64,000 bases of DNA from an uncultured Lachnospiraceae bacterium (GTDB lineage Bacteria > Bacillota > Clostridia > Lachnospirales > Lachnospiraceae): NCBI GenBank assembly GCA_947631505.1, contig CANRLR010000003.1, forward strand, positions 79,443-143,442, given 5' to 3'. A model generated the notes under the pieces. It made no database searches, was not told where the DNA came from, and saw only the letters and a list, made by a program, of their open reading frames with translations. Positions 26,093-33,646 of this stretch are shown piece after piece (position 1 is the stretch's first letter; the number at the start of each line of letters is the position of its first letter). A program made the translations under genes and the position numbers.

Positions 26093-26493
26093 AAAATTGT
26101 TTAACATATCAAGAATATGTTTCCCTAAGGAGTTCCGTTGGTTGGAACAATTTTTCTGAAGAACAGGTTTGTAAATCGCTGAGCAGGAGTTTATATAATG
26201 TAAAGGTTACTGTTGCTAACAGAACGATTGCAATTGACAGAATGCTTGGAGATGGGTTATACTATTTGATATTTGATATTGTTGTACAGCCTGAATTTCA
26301 AGGAAATGGGATCGGAAATAAGATAATTGATATTCTTTTACAATATGTTGATGATAATACCCCAATCAGCGGAAGGTCAAGTGTGCAATTGATTGCAGAA
26401 CCGGGAAAGGAAGCATTTTATATGAAAAAGGGATTTAAACTTATTCCGCATGAATCTTGTGGTTCGGGAATGAGAAAGATAATCCGTAAATAG
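26080..26493 (+). CDS. GNAT family N-acetyltransferase
   Basis: 137 residues. The acetyl-CoA binding motif A is VVQPEFQGNGIGNKIIDIL (about 67-85), followed by the usual FYMKKGFKLIPHE. The substrate is unknown. The TTG at 26080 has GGAGGG eight bases upstream and lies inside the HIT gene 3' end (13-base overlap), so the two were co-translated. The coding region is AT-rich compared with the housekeeping genes. Confidence 0.85.
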   Translation: MEYIENCLTYQEYVSLRSSVGWNNFSEEQVCKSLSRSLYNVKVTVANRTIAIDRMLGDGLYYLIFDIVVQPEFQGNGIGNKIIDILLQYVDDNTPISGRSSVQLIAEPGKEAFYMKKGFKLIPHESCGSGMRKIIRK

Positions 26494-26562
26494 ATTAAGA
26501 AGTTCTCTCTTGTCAAACTGAAAATGAAATATAAGAATAAGAATTTGGAGGATGAATTTGAA

Positions 26563-26967
26563 ATGAGTAAGTTTAGCGAAAAAGGATATTTTGTTAAAGA
26601 AAATGCACCTATATATTTAACATTGGATATGGATAGAACTGCTAAATGGTTTGAAGATACATTAGGTTGGTACAGTAACATTGTAGAGCGTGATGCCGAA
26701 GGAAAAGGATGCTATGGGGTGGTTTTTGATATGTTACCAGAAGTAGAATTAGTGCATTTAGCACCATTTACTGGTATGCAGATGTTTTGTGGAACACCAG
26801 AGCCACGCTTAATTTCATTTATGCAGGTAAAGGGAATAGAAAGAATGTATGAATATATAACTGCAAACGGTTGGGATAAGATCACCGAGGTTGTTACGCA
26901 ACCCTGGGGAGGAAAAACTTGCAGTTTGACAACTATTGATGGTTACATCATTAATATTTTCGAATAA
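26563..26967 (+). CDS. VOC (glyoxalase/dioxygenase-like) family protein
   Basis: 134 residues. ENAPIYLTLDMDRTAKWFEDTLGWYSNIVERD is the usual first beta-alpha-beta module (about 10-42, shown in part), and SFMQVKGIERMYEYI and TTIDGYIINIFE close the second. VOC proteins cover glyoxalases, dioxygenases and drug-binding proteins; the activity cannot be told. The ATG at 26563 follows TTGGAGGATGAATTTGAA; the in-frame ATG at 26524 has no ribosome site. Confidence 0.75.
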   Translation: MSKFSEKGYFVKENAPIYLTLDMDRTAKWFEDTLGWYSNIVERDAEGKGCYGVVFDMLPEVELVHLAPFTGMQMFCGTPEPRLISFMQVKGIERMYEYITANGWDKITEVVTQPWGGKTCSLTTIDGYIINIFE

Positions 26968-27124
26968 AGAAAATGCCAGTCTGTGGATGAAAACAGTTCC
27001 GATTTCCTTTGGGATTTCTCCTATTAGTGAGACAATAATTATTTTTTTACACAAACCAGCTTATCCGTGGTACAATGGAACCACAGATAAGCTGGTTGTT
27101 TGTTTTGAAAGGAGAATCTTATGA

Positions 27125-27521
27125 AAACAGATATCCGGTATAAAAGAAACACCATTAGCAACAAAGAGACCACTATCAACAGGGAAACCATCATCTACAA
27201 CCGGATTTTCCGGCACAAAAAGGAAAGTTGCACCACAGAAACCTGGCAAAGTTACTGGTTTGAAGGTAAAAAATAAAAAGAAGAAAAAGATGATTGTTTC
27301 ATGGAACTGGAAAACAAGCGTAGCCGGATTTCAGATACAATATGCTCAGAACAAAAAAGAAAAAAAGTAAGATGGTTGGCAAGTGGACTTCTAAAAAAAC
27401 AATTACTAAACTAAAAAAAGGCAAGACATACTATGTGCGTGTCAGAGCTTATAAGAAATTATCAGGGAAAAAGATATATGGAAAATGGAGTAAGATTAAA
27501 AAGATAAAAATCAGAAAGTAG
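27125..27521 (+). pseudogene. Remnant of a secreted protein with an Fn3-like domain
   Basis: A Ser/Thr/Pro/Lys-rich linker (TPLATKRPLSTGKPSS) leads to an Fn3-type module: APQKPGKVTGLKVKNKKK, MIVSWNWKTSVAGFQIQYA, then after one extra G at about 27419-27421, GKTYYVRVRAYKKLSGKK and YGKWSKIKKIKI before the TAG. Such lysine-rich Fn3 modules end many Lachnospiraceae surface proteins. There is no signal peptide or N-terminal domain: a leader with AAAGGAG and an ATG at 27121 now sits directly against the linker in another frame. I read this as the leftover 3' end of a deleted gene. Confidence 0.65.
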
Positions 27522-27549
27522 TACCGATTAATTGGGAATAAATAGTGGT

Positions 27550-27595
27550 AATAAAGAGGGCAGTGCGGGTTTGTTGTGTATTGTCCTCTTTATTG
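27550..27595 (+). terminator. Probable intrinsic terminator
   Basis: AATAAAGAGG pairs with CCTCTTTATT across a loop of about 25 bases after the Fn3 remnant. The T-run is weak. From here to the element at 27851 nothing else could be recognised. Confidence 0.45.
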
Positions 27596-27850
27596 GTTTT
27601 ATGATTTTTGTATAGATGTGCCGATTTTACTTTATTTATTTTTGCTATCTTGTCCTATAAATATCCTTTAGAAAGAGAACCACAAGTTGAATAAATCTTG
27701 CTGTTCCTTGTCATCAGACAATTATGTCCCCTTTCATTTTTGCAACAGCTGATGATATCATTTTCTTCAATCTAATCAAAAACAGTCTTCCGAGAAGCAT
27801 TTGTAAGATAAAAAAACTGAAATGAGAAAGATGGCTTGTAATTGCACAGT

Positions 27851-27987
27851 ATTTCACGCAGAAACAAAACAATGAGAACAGTAGTTCAATTACGTCACTA
27901 AGAGGTGTGCGTGGTTGGCACACCCTTAGTGCTACGTAATTGATTAAGCGAGAGCGGCTGCTCGAATGTTTTGTTTCTGCGTGAAAT
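27851..27987. repeat. Inverted-repeat element, copy B (137 bp)
   Basis: Terminal inverted repeats ATTTCACGCAGAAACAAAACA-type (21 bp; 27851-27871 and 27967-27987). The reverse complement of the core matches copy A at 23927-24061 almost base for base, including TTAATCAATTACGTAGCAC. The left and right flanks match those of copy A in direct orientation. Confidence 0.8.
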
Positions 27988-28070
27988 AGGGGAAATTAGA
28001 AAAGAGCCGAATACCTTTCTTGCCCAAAAATCAAAATATTGTATCGGAATCGGCATATCTGTGGTATAAT

Positions 28071-28090
28071 GGGCAGTAGTCATACTGCCC
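28071..28090 (+). promoter_or_regulatory. Inverted repeat at the start of the phosphoesterase transcript
   Basis: GGGCAGTA-GTCA-TACTGCCC directly follows a TATAAT box (28065-28070), so it spans the likely transcription start. It could be an operator or a 5' stabilising hairpin. No clear -35 box is seen. Confidence 0.5.
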
Positions 28091-28109
28091 GGAAAGGAGA
28101 TAGAGCGTT

Positions 28110-28811
28110 ATGATTTATATTACAGGGGACACGCATGGGGATTTCCGGCGCATATTTGACTTCTGTATGAGATTTGAAACATCCGCAGATGACATTATGA
28201 TTATACTTGGGGATGCAGGTATCAATTTCAGCGGTGGTTTTAAGGATCAGGCAAAGAAAGATTACATAGCAGTAATGCCGATAACGCTGTTCTGCATACA
28301 TGGAAACCATGAACAGAGACCATTTACCATTCCTTCATATGAGGAAACAGAGTGGCATGGCGGCAGAGTCTATGTGGAAAAAGAATATCCAAACATACTG
28401 TTTGCAAAAGATGGGGAAATCTTTGACCTGAATGGATTAAAGACGGTTACCATCGGAGGTGCATACAGTATAGATAAAGCGATTCGTCTTGCATACGGAT
28501 GGGGCTGGTGGGAGGACGAACAACCTTCGGAAGAAATCAAGCAGTATGTAGAGCAGCAACTTACGGATAATAACTGGAAGGTAGATGTTGTCCTAAGTCA
28601 TACCACACCACTAAAGTATGAGCCAGTGGAGGTGTTCCTGTCAGGAATAGACCAGAGCCGGGTGGACAAGTCCACGGAGGAATGGCTGGATGGGATTGAG
28701 GACAGGCTGGAGTATAAGAAATGGTACTGTGGGCATTATCATACAGAAAAGAGGATTGATAAGCTGGAGATAATGTTTGAGAACTTTGGCGAGTTTTCAG
28801 ACCTTCTTTGA
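28110..28811 (+). CDS. Calcineurin-like metallophosphoesterase
   Basis: 233 residues. All metal-ligand motifs are present: YITGDTHGDF (about 3-12), ILGDAGINF, IHGNHEQRP (about 66-74), VLSHTTP and the final CGHYHTEK (about 208-215). It hydrolyses a phosphomono- or diester; the substrate is unknown. It follows AAAGGAGATAGAGCGTT and lies just outside element B. It is one of the few intact genes of the accessory region. Confidence 0.9.
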   Translation: MIYITGDTHGDFRRIFDFCMRFETSADDIMIILGDAGINFSGGFKDQAKKDYIAVMPITLFCIHGNHEQRPFTIPSYEETEWHGGRVYVEKEYPNILFAKDGEIFDLNGLKTVTIGGAYSIDKAIRLAYGWGWWEDEQPSEEIKQYVEQQLTDNNWKVDVVLSHTTPLKYEPVEVFLSGIDQSRVDKSTEEWLDGIEDRLEYKKWYCGHYHTEKRIDKLEIMFENFGEFSDLL

Positions 28812-28861
28812 TAAGCGGCTGAAATCAGATTACAGCGAAATTTATTCAAGTCAATACGTGT

Positions 28862-28889
28862 TTGACAGCTGCCTTTTCTTTATGATAAT
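28862..28889 (+). promoter_or_regulatory. Sigma-A-like promoter of the DUF4304-like pseudogene
   Basis: TTGACA (28862-28867), 16-bp spacer, GATAAT (28884-28889). Confidence 0.45.
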
Positions 28890-28931
28890 ATGGATAACAA
28901 AATATGTTTGATATCTTGAGAAGGTGGTTCC

Positions 28932-29524
28932 GTGTTTGGCATAGGGAATAAGAAAAAGCAATTTGATGCAAAGGAGCGGGTGAATCGGATTGAGGAAATT
29001 GTGTGGGAAGAATTAAAGTTATATGGTTTTCAAAAATATGGACGAACCCTGCATCGTTTTGTATCAGAAGATATCGTATTCCCGAATGTGAGGAGAGAAC
29101 TTTTTCAATCTCAGAAAAACGAAAAAAATATTATTCAGAATATGAGTGTACAATGCGTTCCCGATTAGGATATATAAAAGGAAAAAAAGAAGCATGGTAT
29201 TCTTTAAAAAGAAATCCCCAAAGAGTGGGGAAGAAAATCCGGAAAGAAATTTTAATGGAGGTAATTCCTGTTTTTGAGCTGTTGAATAGTCGGGAAGCAA
29301 TATTGAAGCACCGGAGAGAGTTTCCTCTATTTGATACCACAGGGCATTTGATCTTATTGGAAGAATCATTGATATACGGTCATTTGGGCTGTATTTCTCA
29401 GGCAAGAGAACGGTTCTGTGAGTATTATCAAATGGTAAAGAGGGAAGCGGATGAGGAGGTAATTCCAAATGGACATCTGCAATATTTGGAAGATATGCGG
29501 CATACTCTGGGATTTGATAAGTGA
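28932..29524 (+). pseudogene. DUF4304-like gene with an internal deletion and frameshift
   Basis: The frame from GTG at 28932 gives a sensible N-terminus (VNRIEEIVWEELKLYGFQKYG, then LHRFVSEDI). At about 29077-29085 the match jumps frame to RIPECEERTFSISEKRKKYY, RLGYIKGKKEAWYSL, and VIPVFELLNSREAILKHRR, continuing to a stop at 29524. As I recall the family, it has a strand-rich segment between SEDI and RIPECEER that is missing here, so an out-of-frame deletion is inferred. The remaining C-terminal frame is long and conserved, so the damage is probably recent. Confidence 0.6.
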
Positions 29525-29558
29525 TTCAAGTGATGTGTAACAAAGGAGGGAATGTAAC

Positions 29559-30887
29559 ATGAAAACAAAGGTGAACGGCAATTTACGGAACAGGAAGGTG
29601 CTCTCAATGTTCTGCTTTCTAGCTATGATGCTATTATTGACAGCATGTCAGGGAGAGGACGATGAAATTGCGGACAATACCACATGGGAATCCATTTTGG
29701 AAATTCAGGAGAGGCTTCCCTATGACACAACTTCGGAAAAGGTATCCAATCCTTTTTCACCGTATCAGACGGTCGAGGGGAAATTATATTTGCTTGCGGA
29801 TGACGGTCTGTGTTCCTTTTCTGAGGATAACGATGAAAAAAAGGTTATAAAAAAGGGAGTAAAGCAATTTTTTGTATGGGGAGACAGAATATATTATGCC
29901 AAAAAATCAGACGAATCATTGCCCTTTTATGAGTTCTATTCCTGTGACCGGGAGGGAAAGGCTGAGAAACGGATTGCCAGCCATATTTTCTCGTTCGGGG
30001 TAAGTGAACAGGAAAATATGCTCTACTATTTTGGGAAAATGGGAAAGGACAGTGTTCGGAAGCTGAATTTTGCGACGGGGGAAACTACTTCGGTATTGGA
30101 AAAAGGACTGCTGAATGATTGGGAAGAAACAAAAGATGTACGATTCTGTTTCCGTCACAACAAAGTTTATTTTGCAGATGGTTCTCCCTCCATTACGGAA
30201 GTGGATTTGTCAACGGGAGAGGAAAATTATATTACCAACGAGAAATATCATGCTCCCAACATAAGGGAAGTATATGTAAAAGGCAGCTGCCTGTACTATG
30301 CAGTAGATGATATTTATTGTTTTTCCAATCGTGGAAACCAGACGGGGGTATGGAAGCGGGATTTAGGAACGGGAGAAATCAGTAACATTTCTTCTCAAAA
30401 AGCAGCTTATTTTTATTCGGTTAATGATATGGTCAGCTGGCAGAGTTTAGAAAAGGAAAGTTTTGTCCGGCAGTTCAGGCGGGGTGACAAAAACGATTCC
30501 AGAGAACGGAGTGCAGAAGAAGACAGATACATTGAAAAAATCACATCAGAGTTTGGCATTTCCGGTCTGGGTGGTGCCTGTGTGTTAGAGGGAGAAGATA
30601 CCCATGATGGCTTTTTGGGAGATGGGGAGACAAGAATACGGATTCAGTTATCGGACGAAAAAGCACAAGAAATCGAACGCAAATTAGTACAATCCGGGAA
30701 TTGGACTCCCTGTCCAATGAAAGAAGATGATGACGAGAGTTTTTTTCAGGACCAGAGGATTCAAATTAAAAATGGTTATTACCGAATTATAGATGCAAAT
30801 GGGGGAAATGACTACAGCTTAAATTATTCGGTCATGGTTTTGGATGCTGACAACAATCAGTTGTATTATTACCGGCAGGATACTTAA
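29559..30887 (+). CDS. Lipoprotein with a propeller-like repeat region
   Basis: 442 residues. The N-terminal signal ends in a lipobox LLTAC (Cys near 31), so the mature protein is lipid-anchored outside the membrane. The body has repeated strands such as VEGKLYLLADDGLCSF, WGDRIYYAKKS, NMLYYFGKM, HNKVYFADGSPS and GSCLYYAVDDIYCF, a DUF5050-like beta-propeller pattern. The last 150 residues form a separate part, IEKITSEFGISGLGGACVLE onwards. Function unknown. Ribosome site AAAGGAGGGAATGTAAC. It follows the DUF4304-like pseudogene. Confidence 0.75.
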   Translation: MKTKVNGNLRNRKVLSMFCFLAMMLLLTACQGEDDEIADNTTWESILEIQERLPYDTTSEKVSNPFSPYQTVEGKLYLLADDGLCSFSEDNDEKKVIKKGVKQFFVWGDRIYYAKKSDESLPFYEFYSCDREGKAEKRIASHIFSFGVSEQENMLYYFGKMGKDSVRKLNFATGETTSVLEKGLLNDWEETKDVRFCFRHNKVYFADGSPSITEVDLSTGEENYITNEKYHAPNIREVYVKGSCLYYAVDDIYCFSNRGNQTGVWKRDLGTGEISNISSQKAAYFYSVNDMVSWQSLEKESFVRQFRRGDKNDSRERSAEEDRYIEKITSEFGISGLGGACVLEGEDTHDGFLGDGETRIRIQLSDEKAQEIERKLVQSGNWTPCPMKEDDDESFFQDQRIQIKNGYYRIIDANGGNDYSLNYSVMVLDADNNQLYYYRQDT

Positions 30888-30906
30888 AAGGAGAGGAGCA
30901 GAAGTT

Positions 30907-31197
30907 CTACCTTGAAATGGTTGGGAGGGAAGAGAGATTGTTTCCCTCGTCTCCGTCGGGAATTGCTTTCAGATATTCTGTGTCTTTGCGGTGGGCAATT
31001 CCAACGCCCCGGATTTGTCCATCTCTGGCAAGGGCAACCCCCTCACTCCGGCTTACGATTCGGTCATCGGATAATTGATATCCCTCGATGCGGCCGTGTT
31101 CTTTTACAAGTCCGGTAATTTCTACCGCATCGGAATGGGGGGTGGGAATATCATCAAGTGCCATTTTTGGCAATTCTTTTCGCAGATCATGATTCAT
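30907..31197 (-). CDS. DUF3892 domain protein
   Basis: 96 residues. The pattern EITGLVKEHGRIEGYQLSDD, RIVSRSEGVALARDGQIRGV and EYLKAIPDGDEGNNLSSLP matches small DUF3892 proteins. Function unknown. AGGAGGAAC-type bases precede the start on the minus strand. It is a single gene facing the lipoprotein gene. Confidence 0.75.
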   Translation of the reverse strand: MNHDLRKELPKMALDDIPTPHSDAVEITGLVKEHGRIEGYQLSDDRIVSRSEGVALARDGQIRGVGIAHRKDTEYLKAIPDGDEGNNLSSLPTISR

Positions 31198-31233
31198 GGT
31201 TATCTTCTGTTCCTCCTTTCTTTTTTTGATTAC

Positions 31234-31280
31234 ACATCAGTTGGGGGCAAAATACCTTTTGACCCTGACATCATCATATG
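31234..31280 (-). repeat. Dispersed repeat R2, short form
   Basis: On the minus strand it reads TGATGATGTCAGGGTCAAAA then GGTATTTTGCCCCCAAC and TGATGT. GGGTCAAAA and TTTTGCCCC form a hairpin with a GGTA loop. It shares its left end with the copy at 18301 and its core with the copy at 34949. Confidence 0.65.
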
Positions 31281-31396
31281 CATAGTATGGATAAAAGAAG
31301 AAAAAAATATGCGTTGTAACGGCAGACATTTTTCTTGACAAACAAGATATAAAAAATAAAAAAGTCACAATAAATGATTTAGAAAGGAAAACATCA

Positions 31397-32287
31397 ATGA
31401 CAGGGAGTGAAGAAAAAATTGTAATGCGAGTGTCGAAAAACAGCATTATTGTAAATGTGTTATTATCGGTACTCAAGCTGGTTACCGGAATTCTGGGACA
31501 TTCCAGTGCCATGATTTCGGATGCAGTACATTCGGCTTCGGATGTGTTCAGTACGATTGTTGTTATAATTGGAGTAAAAATTTCCAATCGGGAATCTGAT
31601 CAGAACCACCAGTATGGGCATGAGCGTCTGGAAAGCGTAGCCTCTCTGCTGTTAGCTCTGACACTGGCCGTTACCGGTGTGGGAATCGGTTATAATGGAT
31701 TGCAGACAATTATAGCAGGAGCGGAGGGACAGGGATTAGTAGTGCCGACGCTGCTTCCTCTAATCGCTGCCATTTTATCCATTGGCGTGAAAGAGGGAAT
31801 GTACTGGTATACGATTCGTGCTGCTCATCAGGTCAATTCCGGTGCTTTAAAGGCGGATGCCTGGCATCACCGCTCGGATGCCCTTTCTTCTGTTGGAAGC
31901 TTTATTGGTATTTTGGGAGCAAAAATGGGATATCCAATTCTGGATTCCATTGCCAGTGTAATTATTTGTGCATTCATTTTAAAGGCGGCTTTTGATATTT
32001 TCCGGGACGCGGTCGGGAAGATGACGGATGAGGCATGTGATGACAGAACGGCAGAGGCAATTAAAAGTGTCGCTAAAAGACAGCAGGGTGTCATTGCGTT
32101 GGATGATATAAAAACAAGGCTTTTTGGAAATAAGATTTATGTGGATATTGAAATTAGTGTGGATGGGGAAATGAAATTGAAGGATGCCCATGAAATCGCA
32201 GAAAAGGTTCATGATCAGGTGGAGAAAAATTTTCCGGATGTAAAACACTGTATGGTTCATGTGAATCCATTTGGTCAGGAACACTGA
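31397..32287 (+). CDS. Cation diffusion facilitator (CDF) metal transporter
   Basis: 296 residues. About six membrane segments (1-200) and a cytosolic C-terminal domain (about 205-290). The transmembrane metal site is visible as HSASDVFSTIVV (with an Asp-bearing ISDAVHSASD) and DAWHHRSDALSSVG; NHQYGHERLESVASLLLAL is another family block. It exports a divalent metal (Zn, Fe or Mn) in exchange for protons. Ribosome site AGAAAGGAAAACATCA. A TTGACA at 31335 may be the -35 box. Confidence 0.92.
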   Translation: MTGSEEKIVMRVSKNSIIVNVLLSVLKLVTGILGHSSAMISDAVHSASDVFSTIVVIIGVKISNRESDQNHQYGHERLESVASLLLALTLAVTGVGIGYNGLQTIIAGAEGQGLVVPTLLPLIAAILSIGVKEGMYWYTIRAAHQVNSGALKADAWHHRSDALSSVGSFIGILGAKMGYPILDSIASVIICAFILKAAFDIFRDAVGKMTDEACDDRTAEAIKSVAKRQQGVIALDDIKTRLFGNKIYVDIEISVDGEMKLKDAHEIAEKVHDQVEKNFPDVKHCMVHVNPFGQEH

Positions 32288-32384
32288 ATCTTCACAATTT
32301 AGGTGTAGCATAGTTATCTATATATTGATTCCGTTAAGAAATTGGAATGTTATGTATAAAACACTTCGGAATGGAGGGATTACT

Positions 32385-32795
32385 ATGATGGAGAGATTTC
32401 GACGGTTCATGTATGGCAGATATGGAACCGATGCTTTGAATACGGGGCTTTTTGTTCTGTATATTGTGATTGTGATAGGGGAAATGCTGTTGCGGAACAC
32501 AAGGGCCGGAATGGTGCTTATGCTGATAAGCTATGCGGTCATTGTGCTCTATTTTTTTCGGTGCTTTTCCAAAAATATTCCAAGACGGTATGCGGAAAAT
32601 CAGAAATTTTTGAGATTGTGGAATCCGGTAAAAAATTACTTTAAGTATTTGAAACTTTGTGTAACCGAACGGAAGGGAACAAAAAAATTGTTCCGTTGCC
32701 CAAAATGCCATCAGACGATCCGGGTGCCAAAGGGCAGAGGGAAAATTGCGATTACCTGTCCGAAATGCCGGTTTGAATTTATTCGGAAAACATGA
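32385..32795 (+). CDS. Two-helix membrane protein with C-terminal zinc ribbon
   Basis: 136 residues from the ATG at 32385 (GGAGGG seven bases upstream). Two membrane helices (about 22-38 and 42-60) are followed by a basic linker and a zinc ribbon FRCPKCHQTIRVPKGRGKI then ITCPKCRFEFIRKT, with two CxxC pairs. Function unknown. It is the first of four closely spaced genes with DUF5685, a J-domain protein and a membrane protein. Confidence 0.75.
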   Translation: MMERFRRFMYGRYGTDALNTGLFVLYIVIVIGEMLLRNTRAGMVLMLISYAVIVLYFFRCFSKNIPRRYAENQKFLRLWNPVKNYFKYLKLCVTERKGTKKLFRCPKCHQTIRVPKGRGKIAITCPKCRFEFIRKT

Positions 32796-32824
32796 AAAGA
32801 AATCATAAGAAGTGAGGGAAAGAA

Positions 32825-33646
32825 ATGTTTGGTTATGTCATGGCAAATAAGCCGGAATTGAAAATGCGGGAATTTGCCAGATACAAGGGTTTTTATTGTG
32901 GATTATGCAGACGGCTCCGCAAGCATTACGGTCCGTTGGGACAAATGACCTTAACTTATGATATGACATTTCTGATTCTATTATTATCCTCACTCTATGA
33001 GCCAAAGACAGAGGAGAGAAAAAAACGCTGTATCATACATCCGGCTAAGAAGCAGTATATGCTCTATAATGAAATTTCCGATTATGCAGCGGATATGAAT
33101 ATTTTACTGACGGAAGAGCATTTTAAAGATGACTGGAAAGACGAAAAAAAGCTCACCGGTTATATCGGAATGAGAGCATTTGCCGGGAAGAAGAAAAAGA
33201 TTGAAAAACGCTACCCGCGGCAGGCGGAAATAATTCAGAAATCGTTAGCTGAATTAGCAAAACGGGAACGGGAAAACTGTCAGGACATAGATGCAGTGGC
33301 ACGGCCATTTGGAGAATTAATGGCAGAACTTTTTGTGTGGAAAGAAGATGCTTTTCAAAAGATTCTCCGCTCCTTTGGATTTTATCTTGGGAAATTTATT
33401 TATATTATGGATGCCTGTATGGATATCGAGAAGGATAAGAAAAAGGGCTGTTATAATCCGTTTCTGGCCGACTATGGAAAAGCCGGCTATAAGGAGCGGG
33501 TGCAGAACATATTAGAGGGAACATTAAAAATGGCAATTACCGAATTTGAGAAACTTCCTTTAGAACAGGATTTGCCGATTCTTCGTAATATTCTTTACGA
33601 AGGTGTATTTACCAATTACGAAAGGAAACAAAAACATGATGAGTGA
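32825..33646 (+). CDS. DUF5685 family protein
   Basis: 273 residues, mainly helical. The start MFGYVMANKPELKMREFARY and YCGLCRRLRKHYG (CxxC near 31-34) are the family signature. Two acidic motifs stand out: KDDWKDEK (about 101-108) and MDACMDIEKDKKKGCYNPF (about 195-213). Further Cys residues are in KKRCIIHPAKK, MDAC and KGCYNPF. Function unknown. Ribosome site AGTGAGGGAAAGAA; it overlaps the J-domain gene by 11 bases, indicating tight coupling. Confidence 0.8.
   Translation: MFGYVMANKPELKMREFARYKGFYCGLCRRLRKHYGPLGQMTLTYDMTFLILLLSSLYEPKTEERKKRCIIHPAKKQYMLYNEISDYAADMNILLTEEHFKDDWKDEKKLTGYIGMRAFAGKKKKIEKRYPRQAEIIQKSLAELAKRERENCQDIDAVARPFGELMAELFVWKEDAFQKILRSFGFYLGKFIYIMDACMDIEKDKKKGCYNPFLADYGKAGYKERVQNILEGTLKMAITEFEKLPLEQDLPILRNILYEGVFTNYERKQKHDE

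Noticed and set aside
27121..27276. 51-codon ORF with a good ribosome site
   Set aside because: It runs out of frame across the Fn3 linker; its composition is a shifted reading of that remnant. It probably keeps only the start region of the lost gene.
23927..27987. Composite transposon bounded by elements A and B
   Set aside because: Neither element encodes a transposase and no target-site duplication is visible around the whole interval; the matched flanks point to in-place inversion instead.
31335..31362. Promoter of the CDF gene
   Set aside because: TTGACA is good but the possible -10 (TAAAAA, 16-bp spacer) is in an A-rich run, too weak to list as a feature.
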